Positions 30,161 to 41,487 of a stretch of 64,000 nucleotides of DNA are shown in pieces. This stretch comes from Hyposmocoma kahamanoa (taxonomy: Eukaryota; Arthropoda; Insecta; Lepidoptera; Cosmopterigidae): positions 8,225,928-8,289,927 of the forward strand of contig NW_020653750.1 of assembly GCF_003589595.1 (NCBI RefSeq), given 5' to 3'. Under the pieces are notes generated by a model. That model had not been told where the DNA came from, searched no databases, and saw nothing but the letters and a program-made list of their open reading frames with translations. Every line of letters starts with the position of its first letter. The stretch's first letter is position 1. The position numbers and the translations under genes were made by a program.

Positions 30161-31077
30161 TACAAATAAATAAATAAATATAAAATGAACTTAACTGCTT
30201 TTTTATGATATTTTCGAGTTAACGTTAGATACTTTAAAAAGGAAAGGAATGAAATTACAGAAGTTAAGGCTTACATCTCGAGTTCTTGGGTTTCTGCGAT
30301 CGCGGCGGCTGATTGGGATGGTAAAAGTTTTTTTTATATAAGATCATTGGGTTATAAATCTTTAACGAGTTATATCTAATATTAACGCAAACCACCCTAT
30401 TCAGAAGTATAGATACAAAACTTATTAGTTTAAATATTAATTTTCGTAGTACTTTTAAATAAAATTGAAGTTTTAATTAAATGTGTCAGAAACGGTTACG
30501 AGCATGGACGAAGAACTGCGAGGCATAGGCGCCACCTGCTAATTACAGAACTTGACGGAGTCTCGTAAACTGTGGTGGTAGATGACACCAACAGGTTAAG
30601 GCTCTCGAGAGGCACACACTCTACCTAGACACTGTTTGTTTCGTAGTCGTCTCTTGTGCTTAAAACTAAGTTATTATCTTCAGAAATATAAAGTTCTAAT
30701 AAAGTATATCAAAAAGTTTTTTTTATTATACGTCACTTGCTCTCACGCTAATGCTGTCTGAATGACGAGAAGCTCTAAATAGACTTTCTCCCTTTCTCCC
30801 TTCGTCATTTAATATGGAGTTTTTATTTCAACTGCAGTATTCGCAATTTCGCATTGTGATAACCTAAATTTCTGCCTTTTGCGTCTTTAACTGAAGGTCT
30901 AATATGTATCTGCGATACAGCCGCAACTCCGTACCCGTTCGCTAAACTCTTGTTTATGTTTGTGGAACTCCATGTCTCTTTGTTCTTATGGGTGTTTTAT
31001 ACCACCTACCCGTTTTGTGGCCGTCTTTCCCCCAAAACAAAATAAAACAAAGGAAAGGTATTTTGTAGTTTTTTACA
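30161..31077. other. No gene; minor repeat traces
   Basis: CTCGAGTTCTTGGGTTTCTG at about 30277 recalls the PLE terminal repeat. The segment 30490-30730 ends in TAATAAAGTATATC and could be an LTR or 3' UTR relic, but ends were not found. Confidence 0.4.
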
Positions 31078-31332
31078 ATATCAAGTAACGGGACGAACAA
31101 GTCGTGCGCCTGGTGGTAAGCTATACGCCTGTCCATAACAGGTGCAGTGCCACTCAGAACTTTAAATCGCAAAGATTGAGATTGAGACTTAAGTTGACAA
31201 GTCCCATGTGTCTAACTTTATCAGCACCCTTACCCTTCTAAACCGGAACGCAGTAATGCTCACATTACTACTTGACGGTACAAATAGGCAAGGTAGCAGT
31301 CTTACACAAGAAGCTCCACTGTTACTAAAATT
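31078..31332 (-). mobile_element. RepB copy 8
   Basis: ATATCAAGTAACGGGACGAA to AAGAAGCTCCACTGTTACTA; a deletion in the middle removes the GGGGCACTGCCACTGCGCC block. Confidence 0.8.
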
Positions 31333-31733
31333 GTGTTCAAAATGTATGCTAAAACTGTCTTTATATCAATAATTGATTCTAAATTCATAAAAAAATTATT
31401 CGATTTTGTGATACGTTACCAATGGAACTACATCATATAACATTGGTAGTAATATACGGTGGTACTACATAGTGTAAGGTTGTTTGACTCACATGGAACA
31501 AAATGGTGATTCATAATTTCGACAGATATCATTTTTGCATGTCAATTATATGTATTTGTATATTTTACTATGCCATTGGAAGGTTTAATTGGAAGGATAG
31601 CACAGGTTATCTTTTTTTAAGTAGGTACCAACTGTCATAAATTTCAATATTTTTGCTACTTCCTTACCGTACACTATGCATGTTGAATTATTATTATGCA
31701 AAATAAATCAACATCTTATTATCATTTGTATAT

Positions 31734-31805
31734 ATCTGTTTTAAACTCTCCCATAGCCTAAAAGATTAATTTTGAATTTTTAAATGGGAGATGCAGTGTT
31801 GCCCG
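31734..31805 (-). repeat. 3' end fragment of the REL-endonuclease LINE family
   Basis: TATCTGTTTTAAACTCTCCC through TTTTTAAATGGGAGATGCAG matches 54962-55050 in the same orientation. Confidence 0.7.
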
Positions 31806-32254
31806 GTAATGGCACATTATTTATTTATTTATTTATTTAAACTTTATTGTACAACACACTAAAGTGCAAATGACGGACCTAATGCCATAAGGCATTCTCT
31901 GCCAGTCAACAATTGAGCCAAACAGAAAAAAACACAATAGGTTGGTCCTACACTTAAACAAGAAAAACAATATACTAGAAATTGAATAGAAATTGAACTT
32001 AATAAAAATTCATTCAATAAAATAATTTGTAAATGTAGCGTAAATTGGAATGTTTTCTTTGTAAAATTAAAAATAAGGTGTTTAATTAACAACTATTGTA
32101 ACTATAGTGAAAAAATAATGTGGTTTGCATCAATATTAGACATAACTGGTTGAAGACTGTACCACCTCAATATACTAGAAAGCTAATCGATAAGTTGTAT
32201 GGCATATACAAATAACATAATATAAACATACTTATTATACATACATAATAAACT

Positions 32255-32297
<43 letters not shown>

Positions 32298-33290
32298 AAT
32301 AAATAATATAATATATGTACCTATAACAACATTATACAGAGTCTTGATTTTGACATTTGTCAAACAGATGCTTGCGCAACATGCGCTTGAAAGATAATTT
32401 GGTCTGAGCTTGTCTTATATGGAGTGGGAGTGCGTTCCAAAGACGGATTGCATAAAGGGTAAAAGAATTAGACAAAAATCAGTGCGGTGAGAAGGAATAG
32501 AGAGCTTAAAGCTACGGGAAGATCGAAATTCGCATGCCGGCCGAGCGGTTTGAAATTGAAATGAACATTTAAGATAATCAGGTGAGCTGGGTTGAACAAG
32601 ATGGAGAAAAAAGTTGTTAAAATTCTTAAAGACCTGCGTTCACGGATGAGAAGCCAATTTAGTTGACGTCGAAAAGCAGAAATGTGGTCATACTTCCACA
32701 GATCAAAAATAAACCTAATGCAGTTGTTAAGAAGGCGATCTAATCTGTTCAAAGAGACTTGAGAGATGTTACTGTAACAAACGTCAGCATAATCAATCAC
32801 AGGCAACAGTAGAGCTTGAACAAGGAGAGTTTTGGTTGTAATGGGAAGAAAGTTCTTAAGCCTTTATAGAGTTCTTAGTGTGTCTGTAACCCTACGACAA
32901 ACGTCAGACACCTGGGGATCCCACGTAAGGCCTGTGTCAATAATAAACCCAGGTTCTTTACCTGATTTGACAGAGGAATCACTACGTTCTCAAACATTAT
33001 TGGTGGCACGCACGATATATCACAAGACGAAAAAAGGCGTGAACTTCCAAGGATGATGGCTTGACACTAGGAAGGGTTGACATTGATACCAAACCTTTGG
33101 GAACAAACCGAGACGCGATGAAAGTCGTCATTAATTAATACAATTGCATCACTGATGCCACCGACATTAACCTCGCCTCGGTATAAAGCTTCAAGTCGTC
33201 GGCATGCAGGTGGTAAGAACATTTGATGCTGGACGTAATCAGATTTTTGAAAATAGAAAACAAAAGAGGAGAGATAATTACTCACACATG
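31806..33290 (-). mobile_element. CR1/Jockey-like LINE, 3' half
   Basis: The minus strand holds the RT catalytic box ('YHLHADDLKLYTEA', about 33190-33220), then RT thumb, then a 3' UTR ending in AATGCCATAAGGCATT (a stem-loop, about 31885) and (TTTA)n. A (TA)n microsatellite lies at 32260-32292. The segment 31965-32160 also occurs at 6895-7075 and may be a separate insertion. The 5' half is absent. Confidence 0.75.
32468..33285 (-). pseudogene. LINE reverse transcriptase, palm-thumb fragment
   Basis: Two main frames. 33067-33285 covers the catalytic ADD region in a shifted frame. 32468-32806 reads 'PVIDYADVCYSNISQVSLNR' then 'LDRLLNNCIRFIFDLWKYDH', the CR1/Jockey thumb ('l..l.. QN..vR.I'), then 'RRQLNWLLIRERR'. 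Several frameshifts separate them (about 32810-33060). Non-functional. Confidence 0.75.
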
Positions 33291-34104
33291 AATCACATTA
33301 TTATATTATTATAATACATTTCTATTTTAGACTCGCCTTTCGATTATTATTAATATCATTGCTGACCTTGTACAATCCATATATTTCTTGGTCTCATTAG
33401 AACAAAATCTAACAGATATTTATTATATTTGCTACAAACCTCACAATTTGTTTATTTTCGTTACAGAAAAAAATAAAAATAAAAAGCAAATGAAGTCATC
33501 ATGCGCGCAGTATAGTACAGTCTATTATATTTCATTTGTATAATGCACATACGCAAGAAATTATCAACGTTATTTTCGATAATATAGTTCGGGAGAATGT
33601 ATGGCTAGTAGACGCCACATCTTACTCATAAAATGAACCTCGTAAACGGCCCATTGCGCTGGGCTATGCCCCATTTTACCCGCAAATGTTGTCAATACGT
33701 CAAGCGCTGAAATTAAAATTTTTTATTACGTTATTATATTTGTTACGTATTATTTAGGTGTTCCACCAAATAATTCTCAATATCAGAAGAGACTATTTCA
33801 TTAAAGGACGTTACTATTTGTTACAAAGAGGCAAATTTGAATGGTACCTTCAGCCGTGAAATAGCGGTGTTGAACACGAAATTGGCCAAAATTGTTCACA
33901 AAGACTAAATGGTCGTTGACTTAATAGTCCATGGCAATAATAGTTGCCAGAGATTTTGCCGCCGCCTGTCTGTAATTGCCTTTTTTTTTAAATTACAATT
34001 CCTGTTTGGCCATTTTACTCATTGCGTTGAGTCCAATTGATAACCTTGTTACGATTAGCGCAAAAGAAAATAAAAGAAAAATCGGGTAGTCCGAAGTCCA
34101 CTTT
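33291..34104. other. No feature recognised
   Basis: AT-rich without shared repeats; the patch at 33595-33710 is GC-richer but shows no recognisable frame. Confidence 0.5.
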
Positions 34105-34646
34105 TTAGTAGCAGTAGAGCTCCTTGTGAAAGAATGTGTCCGGGGAGGTACAGCCACCTTACCTATTTCTGCCGTCAAGCAATAATGTGAGCATTGCCTA
34201 CAGTGTTTCAGTTTTGAAGGATAGTTACACGAGGCGAAAGTTTTCGCGTGACTGCCCAGTTGCCACGCCTTTATGTACGTTAATGGCGAATTTGAATTCT
34301 ATTTACTAGGTAACAACATTCCAATTCCTATGAATAATACATAACGCCGCGGCCAGACTAAATTCAAGCCAGTCTCGCCCGCGTGCGCGGGACGCTCATT
34401 TAAGTTAAAACGTAAAATCTAAACAAATAGAGCGTATTTTGCCATGACAGTTAGACGCACGCAGTCGCTGTGCGGCGGCAACGCGGACTCCGCTCGGCGA
34501 GCACGATGAAATTCGTGTGCCGGGTGGTAGCGTATGGGTGCCGGTTAAGTGTGCAGGCACATGGGACTTGTTAACTTATGTCTCAGGGTGACGGACCCAG
34601 TAGCTGTGCCCCTCAGATCTCCGCGATCGTCGCTTACCACCAGGTA
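34105..34646 (+). mobile_element. RepB copy 9, split by about 280 bp
   Basis: The 5' part (34108-34224, AGTAGCAGTAGAGCTCCTTG...) and 3' part (34541-34646, AGGCACATGGGACTTGTTAA...ACCACCAGGTA) flank an unrelated GC-rich segment with CpG-rich patches. The P-like element begins directly downstream and probably inserted at or near the end of this copy. Confidence 0.65.
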
Positions 34647-34654
34647 GGTATATC

Positions 34655-35036
34655 CTTAGAATAATAACGCATAGAAACCTAGCCCGCACACGCTAAGTGA
34701 GGCAAATTGAAGCGCTCCCAAAGGACCTACACGAGCGGGCGGGCCTTCAGTGCTCAAGGTCAACTTGCACCGCGAACAGCTCCAGCTCTAATTTTAGCTA
34801 AAAATGACGAAATGTGCGGTAAATGAGTGTAAAAATATGTCAGACAAACATAAAATAGATACTAGCATCACATTCCACAAGGTAGTAACGCGTTTCAACT
34901 TGTATTTTTATATAAATATTCACTAAAACCGAAAATTAACCTACTACTAAAACTAGCCTACATGAATTTGATTTTTGCCTCACTTGTGACAGTTCGTTTA
35001 ATATGAAACTATAATTCTATGCGTTATTATTCTAAG
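34655..35036 (+). mobile_element. P-superfamily-like miniature element
   Basis: Perfect 22-bp TIRs at 34655-34676 and 35015-35036 (starting CTTAGAATAATAACGCATAG) and an 8-bp direct repeat GGTATATC at 34647-34654 and 35037-35044. P elements make 8-bp duplications and encode an N-terminal THAP domain, and the interior starts such a domain at 34804. Subterminal AAGTGAGGCAAA blocks are also inverted. At 382 bp it must depend on a transposase from elsewhere. Confidence 0.75.
34804..34881 (+). pseudogene. THAP-domain first exon stub
   Basis: ATG at 34804 opens 'MTKCAVNECKNMSDKHKIDT' then 'SITFHK', and the reading leaves through CACAAG|GTAGTA, a splice-donor-like site, after exactly 26 codons. THAP zinc fingers start M..C.v..C......k...FHk.P and bind DNA at transposon ends; P-type transposases have such a first exon. 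The second half of the finger and the catalytic domain are not in the element, so no working protein is made. A host THAP exon captured by the element is a less likely alternative. Confidence 0.65.
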
Positions 35037-35044
35037 GGTATATC

Positions 35045-35870
35045 GTAAAAAAAGGTTAAACCATATATTTTTCGTATCAATTGAAAGATAATTAGTATAG
35101 TTTCCACCGTAAGCGTTATTTCTGTACCTTATACAAATATATCCAGACAAATAAAAGATAAGTTTTTCAAACAGTTTTTGTTATTCTAAGTGTTACCTTT
35201 GTTAATTCATAAAGTGTTACTTCCGTGATATTAAGTTCTATAAAAGCACTCATATGGTGTTTCTTATAAGATGTCAACCTATTGCTTCGTTCTTGACGAG
35301 AAAAAACGTTTCACCTTAATATAAATCTGGTCTTAATTACTTCGGAGCTGGAATCGTGACGATTTCACCAAAATAACCAAGATAAGTGGATGGACGGCAG
35401 ACATGAATTACGTTTCGAATGTCAGTGTTAGCTTTCCCATAATTCCGTTTTGTAGTACAATAGAATCTACGTCGGTGTTTCAGCGGGTTTGAAATTGTTG
35501 TAGGGCAATATTTCAGCAGGCAATTAATTCTTCTTTCTTTTTCCGCTCCATTCAATTACTGAAAGAGTATAGAGTTTGGCAGTTATTTCCGGTGGTAGTT
35601 ACAAGAGGTGAGTTCGGTGATGTTTGCCCGTAGCTGAAGAGTTGCTCCATCTTATTTTCAGAGTGTACCGCTCTCCGCTGCCATCTCCGCAATTTTTTTT
35701 TTGTAAGCCCTGTCCTGCGCGATAAAACACTAGACAGTAAAACATTCGTCAAAATACAGCATTTCAGGCTGGTTATCAAATTATTTGGTCACGCAAAAAC
35801 AGAACCAAGGCTTGTAACAGGTCGGAAGTACTTAAAATATAGTCTATCTTGGCAACATTTTTAGAAAACA
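35045..35870. other. No recognised gene; two overlapping unknown minus frames
   Basis: Minus frames at 35552-35779 and 35337-35555 run head to tail with a 4-nt overlap; the first has 'RRTGLTKKKLRRWQRRAVHS'. Nothing is recognised and no repeat copy is present in the window. Confidence 0.35.
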
Positions 35871-35874
35871 ACAA

Positions 35875-36474
35875 CATCAACTCTCTGCATCATCTCACTG
35901 CTGGGCACGGGTTTCCTCTCAGGCGAGGGTTTAGATCATAGGTTCCCAAACTTTTTGGCTTACCGCCCACTTAGGCAAGATAAAAAATTTCAACGCCCAC
36001 CACCACAAAAAATAATTGAAAGCAAGTATTTTTCATATTGACTTAGCATAAAAGAATCATAAGGAAACAAAATACATAATATGTAGTGTAGTTTATATAG
36101 ATCATTCATGTTTTTTTTCAAATGCGGTAGCACACCCTGGATAGCATTAACGCCCCCGATTGCTTACGTGGCCCCCACCGGCCCCCCTAGGAGTCTTTAG
36201 CGCCCACATGGTCAGGACTACTTTGGGAAACTATGGTTTAGACCAATAGCCGCCAATCTGGCCTAATGCGGGTTGGGGACACACGTTTTTCGAGAGTATT
36301 GAACTTTCCAAGTGCAAGTTTCATCACGATGTTTTTCTTTTTCACTAAACAGCTTTTCTAAATTTCAAATTAAATGCCGCATATAAATCCCGAAATTCTC
36401 AGAGGTCTGACCCCGGATTCGAGCCCACGACCTCTACTTGAGAGGTGGTAGGTCAAAACATTAGGCTACCTCGT
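35875..36474 (-). mobile_element. tRNA-derived SINE with RTE-like 3' tail, split by a hAT miniature element
   Basis: The head at the right reads GGTAGCCTAATGTTTTGACC (A-box region) and GGGCTCGAATCCGGGG (B box). The body leads to AACCCGCATTAGGCCAG and, beyond the insert, CCCGTGCCCAGCAGTGAGAT with an ATG-type tail, like the RTE LINE 3' end. SINEs that share a LINE tail are mobilised by that LINE, so RTE is the likely partner. Confidence 0.8.
35937..36235. mobile_element. hAT-type miniature element, 299 bp
   Basis: Ends CATAGGTTCCCAAACT and (inverted) CATAGTTTCCCAAAGT, 14 of 16 matching. Flanked by GTTTAGAT (35929-35936) and GTTTAGAC (36236-36243), an 8-bp duplication with one change. TTCCCAA ends and 8-bp duplications are hAT hallmarks. 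There is no coding capacity. It interrupts the SINE and is therefore younger. Confidence 0.8.
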
Positions 36475-36484
36475 CTTATAGAAA

Positions 36485-37281
36485 AATACAAGTGTTTTTT
36501 GACTGTGATGGCTAACCAAAGGCACACAACTAGTTTCTTTCAAAAATGTTTCTGGTAAATGACAGGGGAGTTCTCAGTGGGCTTTCAAGTATTGGTAAAG
36601 CGTAAGTGATTTGATTTGACCACGGAAGAAATAAAAGAATGGAAATGGCATCAAGCAACATTTGTATCAAAACCGGCGTCGCCACACGCACAAATTTGAA
36701 AACGTAATCTTACATTAGTACTAAGATGACATAATTTTGATTGGTTAAAAATTATCAAACGAAAATAGACAATAATAAAAAACTTTTGGTAAAAAAAATT
36801 AAAACTTATGTGGATCTAATAAGTTTACTTAGTAGTAATATTAAAACTATTTGCGGTACATAATAGCTAGGCACATAATAGCTAAGAATCCTATGAACAT
36901 AAACTTCTTGGAACAAAAGCAAAAAGTTGACAATCTACAGATAGGGATGTGACATTTAATTGATATCGACATTATGTTTCATAACTAGCGGAATATTGAA
37001 CTAGGCATTGCTTTATACTTGCTATAATTTGGGTTAATCACGGAGTATATAGAAAGGCATTTAAAGCAATTTCATCGACAACTAGCGTAGCTAACTTTTA
37101 CTCGCACACATCTGTTACCAAATATGCATAAGGTTTTACTATATGCAAATATTAATTGATATTAGCCACGCAGGCGTGTGCGTATACGTAGCTATATGCT
37201 ACAATCACAGTATTAATGATTTATTATACTGTCATCATACTTTCATTAACCTACTAGATTTCAAGTCAATCCGATTATATT
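36485..37281. other. No feature recognised
   Basis: AT-rich; no frame or shared repeat of note. Confidence 0.55.
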
Positions 37282-37488
37282 AACTGCCTCCGTGGCCGAA
37301 CGGTTACCATGCCGGACTGCCACGCAGAGGTCCCAGGTTCGATGCCCGGGCCGGGAGAAATATTTGTATGGCATACAATTATTTCTCTCGTGAGTTTGGG
37401 TGTAATTTGTGGTTGTCTATATGTGTGTCCATGGCACCCGCGACACAGGGTTTCCCTAGTGCGGGGCTATGTTGAGTGTGTGCGTTAT
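37282..37488 (+). mobile_element. SINE-1 copy, best preserved
   Basis: AACTGCCTCCGTGGCCGAAC at the start, A box GTGGCCGAACGG, B box GGTTCGATGCC, then a body with GTGTAATTTGTGGTTGTCTA and a GCGTTATTTATTTAT tail. Internal pol III promoter of tRNA type. Confidence 0.9.
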
Positions 37489-37489
37489 T

Positions 37490-38042
37490 TATTTATAAAG
37501 ATTACTGAAAGGGTTGAAATATTAAAACACAGTCATCATAAAAATCTTTATTCTCCCTAAAATATGATATATTTGTTCAACAATTACCTCTTTCTGAACT
37601 GGCTGAACATGACTACACCTATCGCGTCGACGAGCTTGTCAAGAAAATGAAGATACTTATTTCCGAAGGCGAAGAATCGAACATGTTTCATGAAAACTTG
37701 ACGAAAAATAACTGACAATGCTTCAGAAATATTTTCACATTTAGATGTGGTCTATAATTTGTGAAGGCGACTCTGAGTTTCATGTCATATATTACCTGAT
37801 TAACCAAATGATTTATTTGTTAATGAATTTTTCGGTTGTTATTCATATGTATACAGGCTGTATATTTGGAAGTGAGACATATTCATACATGTCATACTAA
37901 ATCATGTTACAACTTAACATAGACTAAAATAAAATAAGGATAGGGGATAGAACAAAAAATAAATCAACAAATGTGTTTTGAAGTGTACATAAGAATAAAC
38001 CGATTCCCTTTACGCTTGATTTCGAGTGCAATGGGAATACTA
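37490..38042. other. No feature recognised
   Basis: AT-rich; no supported frame. Confidence 0.5.
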
Positions 38043-38113
38043 CTGGCAGCAGAAATAGGTAAGGTGGCAGTACTTCCCTGGACGAACTCCTTCACAAGGA
38101 GCTCTGCTGCTAT
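38043..38113 (-). mobile_element. RepB copy 10, 5' end only
   Basis: GCAGAAATAGGTAAGGTGGC to GGAGCTCTGCTGCTATC; only the first 70 bp of RepB. Confidence 0.7.
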
Positions 38114-38754
38114 CAAACTATTTTCATACTAATATCATGATTATGAGCCCACTTATATTTTTATATTCGGAGTCGTTCATTATTATCATCATACATTAAT
38201 AGTCTCTAAGAAATGTTTTAATGGCCACTTTCTTTGATATACCCTACAACAATTGAAACCAAATTAAAATTCGATTTTTAAGTCTAGATAGATTAATTTT
38301 CAATGAGGTGTTTTTGCTCGTAAATAAATAAGAATAATAAATAAATACCAACCGTCTTTCATTATTTAATTATTTGTTTTTTCATACACAAATATCAATT
38401 CAATATAAAAAGCAATATATATTATCAAGCTTTCAAACAACATAGTAAACCTAAAGCCTCTTCTCAAAGTGCAAATTTGCCACGAGAGTAATTTAATATG
38501 AAAAAGAAAGCTGATCCTCCGCAGCTTCTGTAGTAATTTACTCATACAAGAAAATACATATGTGTGTTTATAAGTATTAGATTTTTATTATATTTTTTGT
38601 TTATAAATTTTCTTATGTTAGTGTCAAGTGTCTAATCCACGCCCTTACACGTGCATTATGTCTTTTACTGTGTAAATAATATGACGAGTCTGAGAATTCT
38701 TTTTGACTTGAGAATCGTGAACGGGTCAATGAATTCGTCTTAACAGAATCAATC

Positions 38755-39052
38755 TTTAGTAGCAGTAGAGCTCCTTGTAGAAGAGTTCGTCCAGGGAAGC
38801 ACTGCCACCTTACCTATTTGTGCCGCCAAGCAATTAATATTAAGTTAATATTAAGTAAGTATTACTGCGATGCGGTTTTTAAGGGTAAGGGTGCTGGTCA
38901 AAATACAGGCACATATGGGACTTGTCAACTTAGGTGACAGAAGCAGTGCCAGTGTTTAAAGGTCTGAGTGGCACTCTTTGGGATAGACCTGTTGCTTACC
39001 ACCAGGCGCATGACTTGCTCGTCCCGTCACTTGGTAATATAAAAAAAAAACG
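38755..39052 (+). mobile_element. RepB copy 11, full length
   Basis: TTAGTAGCAGTAGAGCTCCT to CGTCACTTGGTAATATAAAA with a ten-base A run. Confidence 0.85.
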
Positions 39053-39121
39053 TTCTAGTAAGACATAACCATTTATTTTTACTTCGTATTTTTGTACCTT
39101 TTATGTAACAATTAGAATTAA

Positions 39122-39989
39122 TTATTAATACAAAGATCGAACCCTCAGAAAAAATTCCCTCGATCCGATCGGATTCGAACCGACGTCTTCTTGCATACCG
39201 CGCCAGACGCTAAACCAACTAAGCCACGGAACGAACCAACGGACCTCACAAATTTTTCTATGTGCTTGCGTCGTGTCTTTCTACTTGGTCTTTCAACGAC
39301 TTTTTAGTCGTAGCACCATCTATGAGAAATCTATCTAATTTCGTTACGTGGCTTAGTTGGTATAGCATCTGGCACGGTACGCAAGAAGACGTCGGTTCGA
39401 ATCCGACCATCCGGTCGGATTAGAAAAATTCGTGAGGTCCGTTGGTTCGTTCCGTGGCTTAGTTGGTATAGCGTCTGGCACGGTATGCAAGAAGACGTCG
39501 GATCGAATCCGACCGGATCGAAGGAAATTTTTCTGAGTGTTTTTTCTGAGTGTTCGATCTTTGTATTAATAATTATAACAAACTAGTGGAGTAATTTCAC
39601 AAAAAATAATTGAATATCAATTCAATAAAAAAATAATTAATACAGTAAATAGCGACATCTCTCGCCAGGACTGGTAGCTGTAAAGGTACTAACTGGGTGA
39701 TAAATCTGTCATAGATTTCTCATAGATGGCGCTACGACTAAAAAGTCGTTGGAAGACCAAGTACAAAGACACGACGCAAGCACATAGAAAAATTCGTGAG
39801 GTCCGTTGGTTCGTTCCGTGGCTTAGTTGGTATGGCGTCTGGCACGGTATGCAAGAAGACGTCGGTTCGAATCCGACCGGATCGAAGGAATTTTTTCTGA
39901 GTGTTCGATCTTTGTATTAATAATTTTAACAAACTAGTGGAGTAAATTCACAAAAAATAATTGAATATCGATTCAATAAAAATTTAATT
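39122..39989. mobile_element. Compound SINE-2 array, four units, flanked by a 12-bp direct repeat
   Basis: AATTAGAATTAA occurs at 39110-39121 and 39990-40001. Between them lie one minus unit (39122-39337), a plus tRNA-like body (39341-39422), a plus body with tail (39423-39570) and a full plus unit (39652-39985). Each body has A box TGGCTTAGTTGG and B box GGTTCGAATCC with a perfect T-arm (GTCGG/CCGAC). The shared flanking repeat suggests that the array, or its founder unit, entered as one target-primed insertion and then grew by nesting or unequal exchange. Confidence 0.8.
39652..39985 (+). mobile_element. SINE-2, full unit with 5' module
   Basis: Starts near GTAAATAGCGACAT, has about 150 bp upstream of the tRNA-like body (CTGTAAAGGTA...GGCGCTACGACTAAAAAGTCG hairpin), then the body at about 39811-39885, then GGATCGAAGGAATTTTTTCT and a tail AATTGAATATCGATTCAATA. 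Finding the pol III boxes in the middle rather than at the 5' end is unusual for a SINE. 49697-50040 has the same structure. Confidence 0.8.
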
Positions 39990-40001
39990 AATTAGAATTA
40001 A

Positions 40002-40639
40002 GCTACTTATTGGGTTAACTATATTCAAATATATGTAATTATAACACTTAATATGAAATACCTGTAAATACGTCATTACATACAGCAGCACTTTGAATTT
40101 CTTGAGGAAATTAGAACTTAAATATATCTAAGTGACCAGTTTACTGGGAAACATATAATATAATGAATATAAATCCAGCTTTAGTGATGTTTTAGTGTCT
40201 TAAGTAATGACTTTCATAAACTTCATGACGGAATTCATGAACTCGTGTGAAACTATTCTTAAAAAGGTTAATAACACCTAATTTTTCTAATCAGAATATC
40301 TATAAAAATTGTACTAAGAGTTTAGTTTTATCCGACACTGAGAAGATGTTTAAACAGGTCCGTGTAAAGTAAATCACCGACAGTGGGAAGTCGCCTAAAA
40401 GTTGATCCAATTGGAACCTTTTTGTGCTTAAAACTCATTCGTTTATTTCTTGTCTTTCAATCTTTATCACTTGTATGTTCACTTTAGATTACATACATAC
40501 ATATTACTTTTTCTAGTAATGTTAGGAATTTTACGTGGGCCTAAAATCCATACATGGTGCGTGCGTGCTTACATACATGCGTGCAAGCGAGGTGGGTGCG
40601 TGGGTGAGTGCGTGTTTTTGTTTCCACACGATCAATTCC
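40002..40639. other. No feature recognised
   Basis: AT-rich; GTGCGTG-type simple sequence at 40555-40615. Confidence 0.5.
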
Positions 40640-41460
40640 CCAAGATTTCGCGATATCAGTAGTCTATGAGGTCGGACTTGGTTCGATACGCAAAATAGAC
40701 AACACATTCACAGCTTCCCCTGCGGGAATGGAGAGAACTCTACTGGAAGCACATTTCCCAGGATGCAGGTTCGTCCAAGATGACATGTGCGAAGAAAAGA
40801 ACTACAACACATCGACCCATAGTTGGCGATATGTTGAACAAGTAGTACCATGCGAAAAGACAAAATGGCCATTAAACACCTTTGAACCATACAAAGCTCC
40901 GGGCCAAGATGGAGTGTTCTCCGCACTCCTACAATAGGGCGGGGACACACTGATACACACGGGGACACCTGGTCGACATATATCGGGCATGTCTAGCGTT
41001 CAGCTATGTGCCCCTTAGCTGGAGAGAAGTAAAAGTCATATGAATATCGCCAGGTAAAAATGACTACACAGACGCAAAATCCTTCAGGCCAATAAGCCTC
41101 ACTTCGTTCTTTTTGAAGACATTAGAGAGAACTGAGGGACGGAGCCCTAAAGAACATACCTCTAAACGGAAACCAACATACATACAGCCAAGGCAAGTCC
41201 ACTGAATCGGCCCTACATGCCGTTGTCGGCAAGATAGAAGAGGCCATCAAAAACAAGGCAATCTGCGTAGGCACCTTCATAGACATTGAAGGAGTCTTAG
41301 ATAAAACAAATGTCTCCAGAATACAATCAGCACTAAGAAGACACGAAGTGGATGGAGTGCTAACCAGCAGGATTAGCAACATGCTCAAACAAATAACAAT
41401 AAGAACAACAACAAACGAGACCACATATGGGCCGTAGTAGCGAAGGGGTGCCCTCAATGA
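40640..41460 (+). pseudogene. LINE RT, fingers and first palm motif
   Basis: With frameshifts the plus strand reads 'YKAPGQDGVFSALLQ' (about 40890-40935), 'VPLSWREVKV' (about 41010), 'DAKSFRPISLTSFFLKTLER' (about 41070-41125), 'YSQGKSTESALHAVVGKIEE' (about 41175) and 'FIDIEGVLDKTNVSRIQSAL' (about 41278), where F-x-D-I-E-G holds the first catalytic Asp. Stops and shifts occur at about 40935, 41040, 41130 and 41437. Confidence 0.85.
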
Positions 41461-41487
41461 GGTGTACTGTCGCCGCTGCTATGGAAT

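Noticed and set aside
39811..39885. tRNA genes at the SINE-2 bodies
   Set aside because: A and B boxes are perfect, but the acceptor stem does not pair well and the sequence recurs with fixed non-tRNA flanks, so these are SINE bodies.
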